Shown here: positions 10,699-20,956 of the stretch, in pieces
Layout of the letters: each line of letters opens with the position of its first letter
How positions within the stretch are numbered: position 1 is the stretch's first letter
Assembly (NCBI GenBank): GCA_002077065.1
Contig: NAJO01000031.1
Span: 486,708 to 550,707 of the forward strand
Direction: 5' to 3'
DNA length: 64,000 nucleotides
DNA from: Cryoendolithus antarcticus
Taxonomy: Eukaryota; Ascomycota; Dothideomycetes; Cladosporiales; Cladosporiaceae
Made by a program: the position numbers and the translations under genes
The notes under the pieces: model-generated
What the model saw: the letters and a program-made list of their open reading frames with translations, nothing else
Database searches by the model: none
Told to the model about the DNA's origin: nothing

Positions 10699-11993
10699 AT
10701 GGCGTTTCCCCTCCCGTATCACCAGAAGCAGCGCTTTGTCGGTCCAGCCAAAGGGCCAGATCAGCACTCCCGCACGTACGTCGAGTATGCCAAAGCCAGG
10801 AGTGGCAAGACCGCGATGATGCTTTGCGGCATTCATCCTCATCCAGCCAAGATACCTGCATTAGCGGATCGGAGCAGCAAGAATCGAGACTCAAGGTACT
10901 ACCGGCCATGGAACCAAGGTATCTACAAGCGCGCCCTCGGACCGGGTGAGTATCGGGGCTCATGCATCTGTGACTATTACAGCTATCCGATATTGCTCGA
11001 GTCAATCGAGTACAGTGACCCAAACGTAAGATGTCTCTGCCGCATGGATGAGCGAATTATGTGTTCCTGACTGGCGTTGCGTAGACTCCCTTCCGACTTC
11101 CATTCCTGGAGTTGCCAGCCGAGCTGCGCGACATTGTCCTCGAAAAGATCTTCAAGCTCGACAGAACCCTCGATTTCAGCCCAATCCCTCTGCGTGACGC
11201 CAGGCGTCCAGCGTAAACGAAAAATGAGCAATTGATCGACCAAATACCGCATATTCACGAGAGATACATCCTCGGTCAGCTTTCGCCCTACATCGGCGTC
11301 ATGCGAACCTGCAAACAGCTCCGGACTGAAGCTTCAAAGATCCTCTATGGGGTCAATGAGTTCCGCTTCACCAGCAATGCAGGCTGGATCGGCCTCGAGA
11401 GATTCCTTCTCAAGATCAACACATCCATGGCCGCAAACGTGCGTAAAATTACTATTACCCACCCCGACCTATTTGACCCTCCTCGCACGCATCGACGAGA
11501 GCAGGAGTTCTGGGACAGCATTCTACTCATCGAGCAAGGAGATTGTCCAGAGGCCTACAAGATAGGCTTCGGCAGGAGCAATTGGTCCCGACAGGTAAGC
11601 CGATCAGCGCACCAGGTGCTCGAGAGACTGGGTACACTACGGAATCTCCGCTTCATTCTCCCTCGCTTCGCTGAAGTCGAACGCAGTGTTCTATCCCTCC
11701 CGATAGACAGAACCGGCTTCAAGAATCTCTCGATTACCTTCACATCGCTCGGCGTGCCGTTGGAAGAGCGTATGAAGCCGTTCTGGCTCTATGAGCATGA
11801 ACGCATGGCAGAGATTGGGAGGACGAGTTGGGCGCAAGAGATCGTGGAGAGCTCGGAGAACACTGCATGGTGTTGGGAGCATATTGAGGCGGACGATCGA
11901 GGTTTCTACGCTGCCATTGATGGCACGAGATCGTATCAGCACATTCCTGTGCAACGGGCCGAGGACGACAGATTGAAGCAGATGATGCAGTAG
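10699..11993 (+). CDS. Fungal F-box/2EXR-like protein, upstream tandem paralogue
   Basis: Starts at the ATG at 10699 after a pyrimidine-rich leader. Exon 1 is 10699-11025; intron 1 is 11026-11084 (59 nt, GTAAGA donor, CTGAC branch point, GTAG acceptor). Exon 2 opens with 'LPFLELPAELRDIVLEKIF', the short F-box/2EXR-like helix seen in many fungal proteins. An in-frame TAA lies at 11214-11216. It can be removed by a possible 51-nt intron (11213-11263), but alignment with the paralogue 1.9 kb downstream fits better if the region is coding, so it may be a nonsense change. After it the frame runs cleanly to 11993, with 'LRTEASKILYGVNEFRFT' matching the paralogue. The N-terminal half has a Cys/Tyr-rich segment (CICDYYSYP). 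Function unknown; the F-box-like helix suggests protein binding. About 412 aa with one intron. Confidence 0.6.
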
Positions 11994-12632
11994 TAGACTG
12001 CTTCTAGTCTCAACTTCTGCGACTGATCGCGCTGTGGCGAGCTGCTGGAGTGCGAAGTAAATGCAGCGCAGGTGACAGGATGGCGCTGACTCACATTGCT
12101 CTACCCCTAAGGCTAGACGTTGTGAGCTGCTGAGTCCAGATCGTCGACTGCCGCGCCTCACTCTCATGGTAGCGAGATGCTGAAGTCCAGAGGCTTGATA
12201 TTGCTCGCTAAGTGGGCCTCCCAGAACGATCGCTGGCTCGATTGGACAGTCCAGCTAGATCCGGGGGGGATCGGCCTATACAAGGGCACTGTAGACTAGC
12301 AGTGCAAACCTTGAAAAATTACGCAGCTTCTGTGAGCTGATACCCTGTGCTGATCAACCGCTGCTGTGCCTTGGCCTCCTCGGCTACTCCGGTGGCTCCT
12401 ATCGAGCTGCAGGAATCTATCTGTTGACATCACGTGCATACTTGTTCCACTTCACTGTTATGATGTGTAGGGCCGTGCACTCAGAAGCGAGTACTAGCGT
12501 GGATTCAGTGACTGAAAGGGACTCCCACGTGAGATCACCACAGTTCCACACCGACACTCATCACAAAACCATCGACTCATCAACAGTCCACCGAGTAGAG
12601 TCGTCACACTCGACTTGCAAGAGATCTTCAAG
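11994..12632. other. Spacer between tandem paralogues
   Basis: Holds the terminator of the first copy and presumably the promoter of the second. A run of G ('ccggggggga') lies near 12262-12271. No gene, RNA or inverted repeat was recognised. Confidence 0.4.
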
Positions 12633-13955
12633 ATGCAAACCAGAATGCCGTACCGTCAGAAGTACCAGCAGCGTCCGGAGACTCAGCAGTGGCGCAAGAA
12701 GCGCCAGCAGCAAGAAGTCCTTGTGAAGCCATGGTGGGCGATCGAAGAAGACGGACAGCCCGCCATGATGCTCTGTGGCGTCCACATGCGCCCGAAGTCA
12801 TATTCCGCACTCAAGCATCCGGTTGGCGATCCGGAGCGATATCTATGGGCATCTGCGGAGGACAAGAGGTACCGTCGTGCCTTGGGGGCAGGGGAGAAGC
12901 GCGTATCGTGTCTCTGCGATTACACCTATTATCCCAAGCTACTGGGAGAGCGTGAGATGGCAGATCGGACTGTAAGCCATTTGGTTCCGAATATCGGCGA
13001 GCAGCACACGTTGACCTTCCAACAGATCAAGCCATCGTTCCTCTTGATGAGATTGCCTGCCGAGCTAAGGGACGAAGTCTACCGCCAGATGCTTGTCAGC
13101 CCGGGAGGTGTCGATATATGTCCGACTCCGTATGGGCGCGCTCCGACAAGGAAATGCAGGAATAGAGGCGAAAATTGTGAGAGTTACTTCAAGAGCACTG
13201 TTCAGGCAGAAGAGTACCAGGGCAATTCGAAATGGGAGACCATAGGGCAGTTTGCTGGGATTTTGCGTGCCAACAAGCAGGTGCACTTAGAAGCCTCCCG
13301 CATCTGCTACTCGGAGAATGAGTTCCGCTTCACCAACACGACGGTTTAAATGGGACTCGACACCTTCCTCTACGAGATCGACCTGCGTAATTGCAGTATG
13401 CTGCGCTCGATCACCGTGCGTCATGCGGATCTCCTCAACTCGCCATGCACATGCAGCTCTGGCTCGACATTTTGGGACGGCATCCTCATCCGTGCGCATC
13501 TCGGCGACAGATTCAATCGTGTGCGCTGGTTCGATGCAGACGACTTCGACCTCAAGGGTCTGCTGTCAGATGCGGCATCGTGCCTGCAGCTCTCTGGAAA
13601 GCTCCAACACCTCCGCATTATCGTTGATAAGTACGGCGAAGGTGACTTGATGTGTGCGGTCAATGAGAGCAAGTTCGACAAACTCACGGTCACCTGGACG
13701 TCACTGGAGCTGTCCGAGCCGGAAGGAGAGTTCCCACCTTACTTCTGCCATCCCGAAGAGCGCAACGTCGCGGCATATGTAGGAGAGAAGTGCAGGGCCC
13801 AGAAGATTGTCGAAGCTGCCGGCAAGTCGAAATGGAAGTGGCAGTGGCTCGAAGCGAACGAGCACGGGTGTTATGCAGGCATCCAATCGAAGCGCGTAGC
13901 AGAGCAGGCGAACCAGGAGCTGGTCGAAGATACTGCCGAACCTCCGGAAGTCTGA
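12633..13955 (+). pseudogene. F-box/2EXR-like protein, downstream tandem paralogue with in-frame TAA
   Basis: Tandem paralogue of the gene at 10699. The frame opens at 12615 with TTG; the first ATG is 12633. A 54-nt intron (12972-13025: GTAAGC donor, TTGACC branch point, ACAG acceptor) sits at the same phase-0 site as intron 1 of the upstream copy and has no stop, so the frame looks continuous across it. Shared blocks are 'AMMLCGVHMRPK', 'RRALGAGEKRVSCLCDYTYYP', 'LMRLPAELRDEVYRQML' and 'SENEFRFTN'. The frame is cut by TAA at 13347-13349 and then continues without any shift to 13955. At the stop the upstream copy has Trp (GW-IGL). The downstream segment keeps coding composition and family similarity. 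Either this is a recent nonsense allele or the stop is read through; no plausible intron removes it. Confidence 0.65.
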
Positions 13956-15140
13956 AGACGCTTTCGAATGCACAAAACCAGTACTGGGCGTCTCCACTTT
14001 CCTCTGCAATGATGAAAGGACGATCCAGGTGCTGGAGACATCCTTAGTCGCTGCTCATGCCCCTCAATACGGTCACTCCACTCCCCTCGGCGAGTGAGTC
14101 GCGGATATACACTTGCGATGTCTGCGATAGTGGCAAAAGATTTCCTGGGATTGTGGATCAGCGGAGCTACCGTCAGCGAGCGGCGCAGTCTTGGCTTGCG
14201 TCTTCAAGCGCCTTGTATCGTAAGGTGTGGGTAAAACAAGGTGACCGGAGCACGCTTATTAGTCGGAGGGACCATATTCGACAAGGAGCAGTCAACGGTG
14301 CGAAATAACCTAGACAGGGCCTGCATCTTCACCAGAGCCGGCACAAAGATCAGGGGGGCGTATGCATAGCGGCGTAGAGGGGAAATGGCGCTTGCATGCT
14401 ACGTGTTATGCTCTTACATGCCTCTCATAGTCGCATGTAGCGCCCATCAATAGTTCATCCTCGTTGTCCATATTCTAGGCCCTGTTGAGGATCCATGAGG
14501 ATGTGCAGCTTCCCATTTGGGGTGATCGCTGAAGATCGTGGTTGTTGTGGCTACATGTATGCTTGTATCTGCTGCTGGCGAAGTGTGCTTTTAACCTTGG
14601 GCCTTCGTTGTAGATCTCGGTGACGTCTCATGCGACCGCTTCTCAGAAATGTCAAGAGACTTCGTTACCTGATTGAAGGTTTCACGGATGCGTCGCTAAT
14701 ACAGATGCATATAAAATGCGAAGTGAGAAAGGAGGATGGGTGAGAGGAACAAAACCCATGATCGGCTCAAAGTGAGACCGACGGTCACGTGAGCGATAGG
14801 GACAAGGAGCAAGGGAGACTGCAACATGGACAGACTTCTCTCCACCATTCGCATGGGGAAGTCGGAACGTTCGAAGGTAAATTCATCATTTCAAGCAATC
14901 TAGGATTACAGGTCATGTTGGGCTAGTCCCAAGGTTCATCTCATCTCTCATACGCCGTTCATAGCGACCGATGTGTCGCTAACTGGGGTTGATATCATCC
15001 ATGCTTTTGCCTCCGATCCTCCTTCCACTTCCTTACTCCGACTGCCTCTCAAGCTCATCAAGTCGTTCACCCGACCTTTCATTTTCTCCTGCAGGTTCTT
15101 TGCGGTAGCTTGTAGTATTGCTGAGTCTGTGACGACTTGC
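13956..15140. other. Convergent intergenic region, about 1.2 kb
   Basis: Lies between the 3' ends of the second paralogue and the Ish1 gene. No protein-like frame longer than about 90 codons was seen, and no RNA gene or repeat was recognised. Confidence 0.45.
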
Positions 15141-16685
15141 TTACAACTCCTTCTTCGCCGAGCTGGAAGCCGACGACAGAGAGCTGGACGCTGAGGTGGA
15201 AGACTTGGAAGCCGAGCTAGACGCGACGCTGGAGGCTGACTTGGCGGAGCTAGATGCAACGCTGGACGCAGACTTGGCGGAGCTGGAGGCCACGCTGGAC
15301 GCGGACTTCGCAGAGAGAGACGCAGAGCTGGAGGCAACGCTGGCTGCCGATGAAGCAGAGCTGGAGACCTCGCGAGCGGCGGCGCTAGCGGCACTGACTG
15401 GGTTCTCGCCCTTCTTGCTGGCGGAAGAGCTGGCACTGGATGCCGACTTGGAAGCGACCGATGCAAGGCTGGAAGCTGAGCTAGAGGCGACCGATGCGGC
15501 GGAGCTCACGCTGGAAGCGGCAGAGCTGAGGCTGGCTTTCGCCTCAGCAGAGCCTAGACCAACTTGGTTTAGCGCGTAGTCATAGTAGTGGCGAAGACCA
15601 CCGTATTGGTTAGGGGTAACCTGGGCATAGTAGTTACCAGCGCTTGAAGTAGCAGCACCGAAGGCAGATGCGCCCGATGCGGAGATTGAAGGGGCAGAGC
15701 CGGCGAGCTGGTTGGAGTGCTTGCGGGCTAGGGCGACAAGCTCATTCTTCTTGCTGCCCTGAGGTACCGGGACACCGGCCTTGTCGAGCCACTCCTTGAG
15801 CTTGCTATCACTCCAGCTGTTGAGAAGCTGATCGGAGAGGGTAGCCTGAGCTGAGGCGGCAGAGGCAGAGACCGAAGAGAGCGTAGACTGCGAAGAGCGA
15901 GACGCCTGGTAAGCGTTGCGGCGGATGGAAGCAATGAGCTTATCGCGGTTGCCGGGTTGAGGGACCGGGACTCCACGCTCATCGAGCCAAGTCTTCAGGT
16001 CAGAGTCGGACCACTGAGAATAGAGCCAATCGCCAGGATACGCGGAAGTCTCGCCAGCCTTGGTAGCCGCGGACTGGTAGTTGGAGCGGGCGGTGTGGAG
16101 GAGAGAGTCGCGAGTTCGGGGCGATGGGTTAGGGATGCTGTGGTAATCGAGGAATGACTTGAGCTGGGACTCAGTCCACCTACACATGGTCAGTAAGCGC
16201 TCAGTGGAGAATGTTGGCAACGACCTACGAATCGAAGATATAGGACTTGACATCACCCGCAGCCTCATTGGCCTGGTCCGCGGTGGAGTGCCAATACTGC
16301 TGGACCTGCGAGATAAGGCTGTCCTTGTTCTTCTCAGTGCCCTTCTTGGCCTGCTGACCCTTGGAACTCAGGTAGCTGGATAGCTGGTTGGTATCCCAGC
16401 TGTTGTATGGCTGAACGACATTGCTGTCCCAGTTCTTTTGTACAAGGTTCTGGAGGTCCTTGCGGTCCGACGGGGTGGGGTATGGGACGTTGTGGTCGGA
16501 GAGCCAGCGCTCAAGCTCAGTCTCGTGCCACTTGTTGTATGCTACGCGGGCTCGGATCAGTCAGTGTTGCTGTCGCCTTACAGTGACCTTCGAGGACACA
16601 TACCGGTGCTACCGCCAAACCAGTCAGCCGTGGCGGTCTGTGTCGCCAAGGCGACGACGGCCATCGAGGCCAATGAGAACTTCAT
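15141..16685 (-). CDS. Ish1-domain stress response protein (Ish1/Msc1-like)
   Basis: Three exons (16685-16604, 16541-16229, 16179-15141; introns 62 and 49 nt) give 477 aa. The ATG at 16685 starts a signal peptide ('MKFSLASMAVVALATQTATA'). The mature part has serial Ish1 repeats, each with a W-x4-L-x2-(F/W)-L core and a 'P.P....R..L' tail: 'ELERWLSDHNVPYPTP', 'QLKSFLDYHSIPNPSP', 'DLKTWLDERGVPVPQP' and 'KLKEWLDKAGVPVP'. In yeasts such proteins sit in the ER/nuclear envelope and are induced by stress and stationary phase; the same is inferred here. The last 130 or so residues are almost only Ser, Ala, Val and Lys. A CCCCT element (stress-element-like on the gene strand) lies at 16891-16895, 206 bp upstream, but a 5-mer can occur by chance. 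Confidence 0.88.
15150..15540 (-). repeat. Ser/Ala-rich coding minisatellite in Ish1 gene
   Basis: The 3' coding end of the Ish1-like gene is built from imperfect units that translate as S-A-S-S-V-A-S-S-S-A-K or close variants. The cleanest copies lie at about 15210-15310. The units keep the reading frame, so copy number may vary without destroying the protein. Confidence 0.7.
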
Positions 16686-17689
16686 GATGGTGGTGGTTCC
16701 GAGACGGATTTTGTGATGTGTGAGGAATAGAATTTGGTCGGGTGGGTGAGGTGTTGAAGCCGAGGTGGGAGATGTAGAGGTGTAGGTGAGCTGGTGGGCA
16801 GTGAAGAAAACGTGTTGTTGTGTGATTTCGCGTGTTTCTTGCCCGCGTCAGGGCAAGGACGATGACGATTCAACGTCTCATTGCACCTTTCCCCTCCAAG
16901 CTCGCGCCACAACAGCAATCACGTCACGTGAGAAGCGAAGAACCTGGCAAACCTTAATTTCAAACTTGCGATTCTCGATCTCATCGACATGCACTGCCAA
17001 GACCGATGCTTCATCAAAGGTCTGTAGGTGCTCCTACATGTATGCTGTAACATCGGCATTCGCAACAGTGGCTGAGTCGAATGCGGTATCTTTGAGAGTC
17101 CCGAGTCCAGGTCAGATGTACTACTGCCGATCCTGCTGCCTTACTGGTGACCGAGTCATTGAGCTAGCGACCGCTTTGACTGCACACAGTCTTTGGGGCG
17201 ACTTCAGAAGTCTCTGGAGATCGAGATAACGCTGTGCTCGCATAACAATCGCGATACACTTCTGCAAAAGCCCCCAAAGATAGCCGACGCTAGGAGGAAT
17301 CATTCCAATCTGTACTATCACATCACTGCTTATCCGTTGCGACTTTGTGCTTGACTCGGTAACCGCATGGCGAGGTATCGGAGCTCTTCTCCCAAGGCCA
17401 GATTCCGCAATCGGTGCTGTGGCATGCTTTGCAGTTCCTCGGACAGTCCACTACCTGATTACCGAGGGCTGTAAGAGCTTACTTGTCCACAATATGGATT
17501 CACCTAACTGCTGTAGGCACAGCTCTCGTACCGACTACGCTGACCCCGCCCGGTCTCTAAGCTTCGTTGTTCAGCTGACCAGTAGCTCATCAATGTTACG
17601 AGAATACTGAGGTGTGCTACTCGGAGCCGCGTCCAGGTAATTCCTGCTTGCAACGTACTTCCATACCATCACATAGTCCACTCCCGATC
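16686..17689. other. Divergent promoter region, Ish1 gene and SDR gene
   Basis: About 1 kb between two divergently transcribed genes. No supported coding region. The first 200 bases on the Ish1 side are purine-rich on the plus strand (CT-rich on the gene strand), typical of a fungal 5' UTR or core promoter. Confidence 0.5.
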
Positions 17690-18645
17690 ATGTCGTACAA
17701 GCTGCTAGGCAAGACCGCACTAATCACAGGAGCCGGCCGTGGAATCGGCTATGAGTTCGCTGTTCGACTGCTTCAAGGTGGCTGCAACGTGGTGATTGCT
17801 GACGTCGCACTGACCGACAACGCAAAAACCCTCGTCGAGAAGTACTCGAAGGGCTCGCCGAAGGCCGTCTTCCAGAAGACAGATGCCACAGAGTGGGCTC
17901 AGCTGCAGGATGCATTTGACGTAGCTACGAAGACCTTCAATGGCCTTGACATTGTCTGCCCCGGAGCTGGTATCTTCGATCCTGTAAGGTTTGAGCCCCC
18001 AGAACACGTCGACCCAGGAGAGGCGTACTGACTCTGCAGCCCATCTCCAACTTCTGGTATCCCTGCGAGACTGCGACACAGAGATCATCGTACAAAACAT
18101 TCGACCTGAACATCAATCATCCTGTACGCGCTACTCAGCTGGCCATCGATACCTTTCTCCGCCTCAACCCAGAGAAGCCTCACGGAACTGTTCTGCTGGT
18201 CTCAAGTATCGCTGCTCAGATGGCTGCAGCACCTGTGCCACTGTACTGTGCCTCGAAAGCGGCCGTGTCAAGCTTCACACGCTCTCTTGGCGTCCTTGAG
18301 CAGATCAACGGCGTCCGTGTGGTCTGCCTCGCTCCTGGTAACGTGCAAACGCAGATATGGACTGCGGATGGCGTGGATCGAGCCAAGTGGCTGAAGGAGG
18401 GTGAAGACATCTGGACGCCCATCGAAGAAATCGTTGACGGGATGATCGCTCTGCTGCCTGGCGCTGGCGAGGGTGGCGAGTACGAAGGCGGCACTGTGCT
18501 TGAAGTCACTGCAGCTGGAAGGCGAAAGGTCGAGATCCACAATGATCCTGGACCAAATGGTAGGAAGGGGACTACTGTCAGTGGTGCAGGGGAGTTTGGT
18601 GGGGCTGAGATCGTTGGGCAGTTGCAGAAGGCATTTGGGAAGTAG
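17690..18645 (+). CDS. Short-chain dehydrogenase/reductase (15-PGDH-like)
   Basis: Two exons (17690-17983 and 18040-18645) separated by a 56-nt intron with a CTGAC branch point and CTGCAG acceptor; 299 aa. Classical SDR: the NAD(P)-binding motif TGAGRGIG is at residues 13-20, an acidic residue follows the second strand ('VVIADVA', which favours NAD), and the catalytic residues are Ser154 ('VSSIA'), Tyr167 and Lys171 ('YCASK'). 'CPGAG' replaces the more usual NNAG. The length and C-terminal half resemble fungal 15-hydroxyprostaglandin-dehydrogenase-like SDRs. The reaction is oxidation or reduction of an alcohol/ketone in the cytosol; the substrate is unknown. Neighbouring genes do not suggest a pathway. 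Confidence 0.88.
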
Positions 18646-18800
18646 TCACTTTGACCATGATTTACTCGCAAAGTTCACGATCACACGACTTTGACACAGG
18701 AATGACAGTGATGGTAAGGCACATGCTAGAATACCTCGACGTCGTTTCGTTGCTAGTCTGCGGCCCATGATCCCATTCATCTTACATCGCACTTGGCGAT

Positions 18801-19028
18801 CTACTCCTCTGTGTCCCACTGCGCATCTGCAGCCTCTGGGATCTCGAGCCACTCATCAGATCCAACCTGACGAACACGGAGCTTGGAAACACACTTTCCG
18901 TTCTTCAACTTGCCCTTGAGGCACTTGGTGACGGCGTTGCTGCCGGGAGTGGAGAGGGACGGGTTGCCGGCCTGCACAGTGACGGCCAGAACTGCCGCAG
19001 CGGCGAAGAGGAGGACGGCGGTACGCAT
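18801..19028 (-). CDS. Small secreted peptide, 75 aa
   Basis: The ATG at 19028 opens a 75-codon frame that starts with a strong signal peptide ('MRTAVLLFAAAAVLAVTVQA'). The mature part is about 55 residues with two cysteines in 'KCLKGKLKNGKCVSK', then an acidic tail ending 'AQWDTEE'. The open frame continues upstream to 19307, but that part is low-complexity Ser/Thr/Pro typical of a leader, so I start at the signal peptide. No known family is recognised. A small secreted protein or candidate effector is the plainest description. Confidence 0.55.
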   Translation of the reverse strand: MRTAVLLFAAAAVLAVTVQAGNPSLSTPGSNAVTKCLKGKLKNGKCVSKLRVRQVGSDEWLEIPEAADAQWDTEE

Positions 19029-19669
19029 ATCAGCGGTAGCTGTTGTTTGGGTTTGGTTGGTAGAGGCTTTTGAGGAATGGGTGAGTGTTGGTTGGCTGGT
19101 GCTGGGTGAATTTGGAGTGTCTGTTGAGGGAGAGGTGCAAATGTAGGGGGTTTTGGGAACAATACTAAGGTGAGAACAAAGGGTACTTAGCTTGGGGCCA
19201 TGAGGTGCAGACCTACTGGACGCAATGTGTGTATCTGGGCGGCCATACAGATGTACAATACTAAGTGACGTTCGGCTCTGCTTGCTGCAACACTTACATC
19301 GCTGCATGCAGTCTTGAAGCTCAGCATTGGAACGTGTGCAAGCGCTTTGGAGTACTGTACTTCTCTTCGAACAATAGCTATGTCCATTAGACCGAAGGGA
19401 TCGTATAGCAGCATGCTCGGTGACTGTACCGCTGCATTAGATCGTTGTCCAATGACGTTCTGTTGCTGAGTTTACACAAGGGGTGGTCCCATGTCGTAAT
19501 TGCTCGTGATCCACGACTACGCCTTGCAAGTGTCTGCACAATGCTTTGTCACATACCGGAAATCAATCGCCAACGGGACTCATACGACAGTGAATGCCTC
19601 TCGAGAGAGGACCTCCGAGGTCGCAGGAGATCGCTGGCACCGCCAATCGCGGCTCAGTGAGCTGCAGCG
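19029..19669. other. Divergent promoter region
   Basis: Spacer between the small secreted peptide gene and the acyltransferase gene. The proximal 150 bases contain a T/G-rich tract (C/A-rich on the gene strand). Nothing else was recognised. Confidence 0.45.
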
Positions 19670-20788
19670 ATGGCGATTACGGTAGCCGGCATCGACATAT
19701 CTTTGCTCGTTCCGGCACTCCTCCCTCACAGCACAGCCATTATCTCGCTTGCCTTCGTGCCGCCAGCGTCGCGCACTCTACGGCTCGTCCTTGCACTAAC
19801 GACAGTCGCCCTCTGTCTCCGTGCCATCTTCCTCAGGCCCAGAGACACGTTCACATCCGGGAATCTGGCCGAGTATCTATCCGCAGTCGCCCTGCACACG
19901 AGTTGCTACCTTCTCATTCTCAACGTCTCGCCGCCAGTATCGGCAGAGACTACAGGAGCCAAGCTCCAATGGGGTCTCAATGCTATCTTCTCACCCCGCA
20001 TGGGCGTGCACATTGATCGCCTGGATCCTCCGGACATGACCAGGCTCCACTTCCTGGCTCGGAGAGCGATCGTGGCTGGCCTTACGTGGATCGTGTACTC
20101 TCATCTCAGCTCCGGAATTCTGCTACCTGGAGAAATTTACGTCGAAGACTGGGACCCGGCCCACGATTCTCTTATCGCTCAGCTCCGTGCCGGAACCCTT
20201 ACTTTGCGGGCTTCGCACATTCGTCTAGCGCTCACAATCTTCGTTCACTTCGGCGCCGCACTGGTATTGACCTGCGCTCACAGCGCCTGTGCCCTCATAG
20301 CCGTAGGAATCTTCGGATCGCCTCACTTAGCCTGGCCTCCGCTCTTTGGCCGACCGAGCGAAGCATACACCCTGCAGAGATGGTATAGCCGTTTTTGGCA
20401 CAAGCTGTCTCGGAAAGCGTTCACCCTGCATGCTGCGGTTTTGACGGCGTGGATTCCCGCACCGGCTGTGAGGAGAGCTATGGTCGCGCTGCTTTCGTTT
20501 GCGATTAGTGGGATGATGCATACTGTCGCTGCGTGGAAGCCTGGACCGTGTCAGAGCGTAGCGCCGCTCTGGACATTCTGCTGTTTTGGGGTTGTGGTGT
20601 TACTCGAGCAGGCTGTGATAGTGATGTATAAGAGGCTGCATACCGGCCTGGGGCTGCGGTGGACGAGGCAGGAGAGATTCTTCTGGAGGGTCGTGGGATA
20701 TTGCTGGATGGCGTTCTCCTGGGTTGAGGTTGGGACGCGGCCCACGTATGCGGCGGCGAGGTGCCACATCGAGCACGAAGGCGGTTGA
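19670..20788 (+). CDS. Membrane-bound O-acyltransferase, wax-synthase/Tri7-like
   Basis: Single exon, 372 aa, ATG at 19670. The product has about eight hydrophobic segments. Near residues 220-245 it has the family block 'PPLFGRPSEAYTLQRWYSR' followed by 'FWHKLSRKAF', and further on a membrane-embedded His in 'SGMMHTVAAW'. This combination is typical of the fungal wax-synthase-like MBOAT group, which includes the trichothecene acetyltransferase Tri7. Such enzymes transfer an acyl group to a hydroxyl in the ER membrane. No terpene synthase, P450 or other pathway gene is near, so a specific metabolite is not indicated. Confidence 0.78.
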   Translation: MAITVAGIDISLLVPALLPHSTAIISLAFVPPASRTLRLVLALTTVALCLRAIFLRPRDTFTSGNLAEYLSAVALHTSCYLLILNVSPPVSAETTGAKLQWGLNAIFSPRMGVHIDRLDPPDMTRLHFLARRAIVAGLTWIVYSHLSSGILLPGEIYVEDWDPAHDSLIAQLRAGTLTLRASHIRLALTIFVHFGAALVLTCAHSACALIAVGIFGSPHLAWPPLFGRPSEAYTLQRWYSRFWHKLSRKAFTLHAAVLTAWIPAPAVRRAMVALLSFAISGMMHTVAAWKPGPCQSVAPLWTFCCFGVVVLLEQAVIVMYKRLHTGLGLRWTRQERFFWRVVGYCWMAFSWVEVGTRPTYAAARCHIEHEGG

Positions 20789-20956
20789 GTCGCCTTCTGA
20801 TACTTTATTTGCGCACTCGCCGTGGTGGGCAAAGCTTAGGATGGGGCTGAGGAACGAACCGCCTTCGATAGAACTACATGCAAATGCTTTACATACCGTG
20901 GTCTGTACATCTCCCTCCAGAACGCCTCGCTACCCAAAAGCAACCTCACACATACG

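Noticed and set aside
14948..15466. 172-codon Arg/Pro-rich minus-strand frame
   Set aside because: It is a shifted-frame shadow of the Ser/Ala-rich end of the Ish1 gene.
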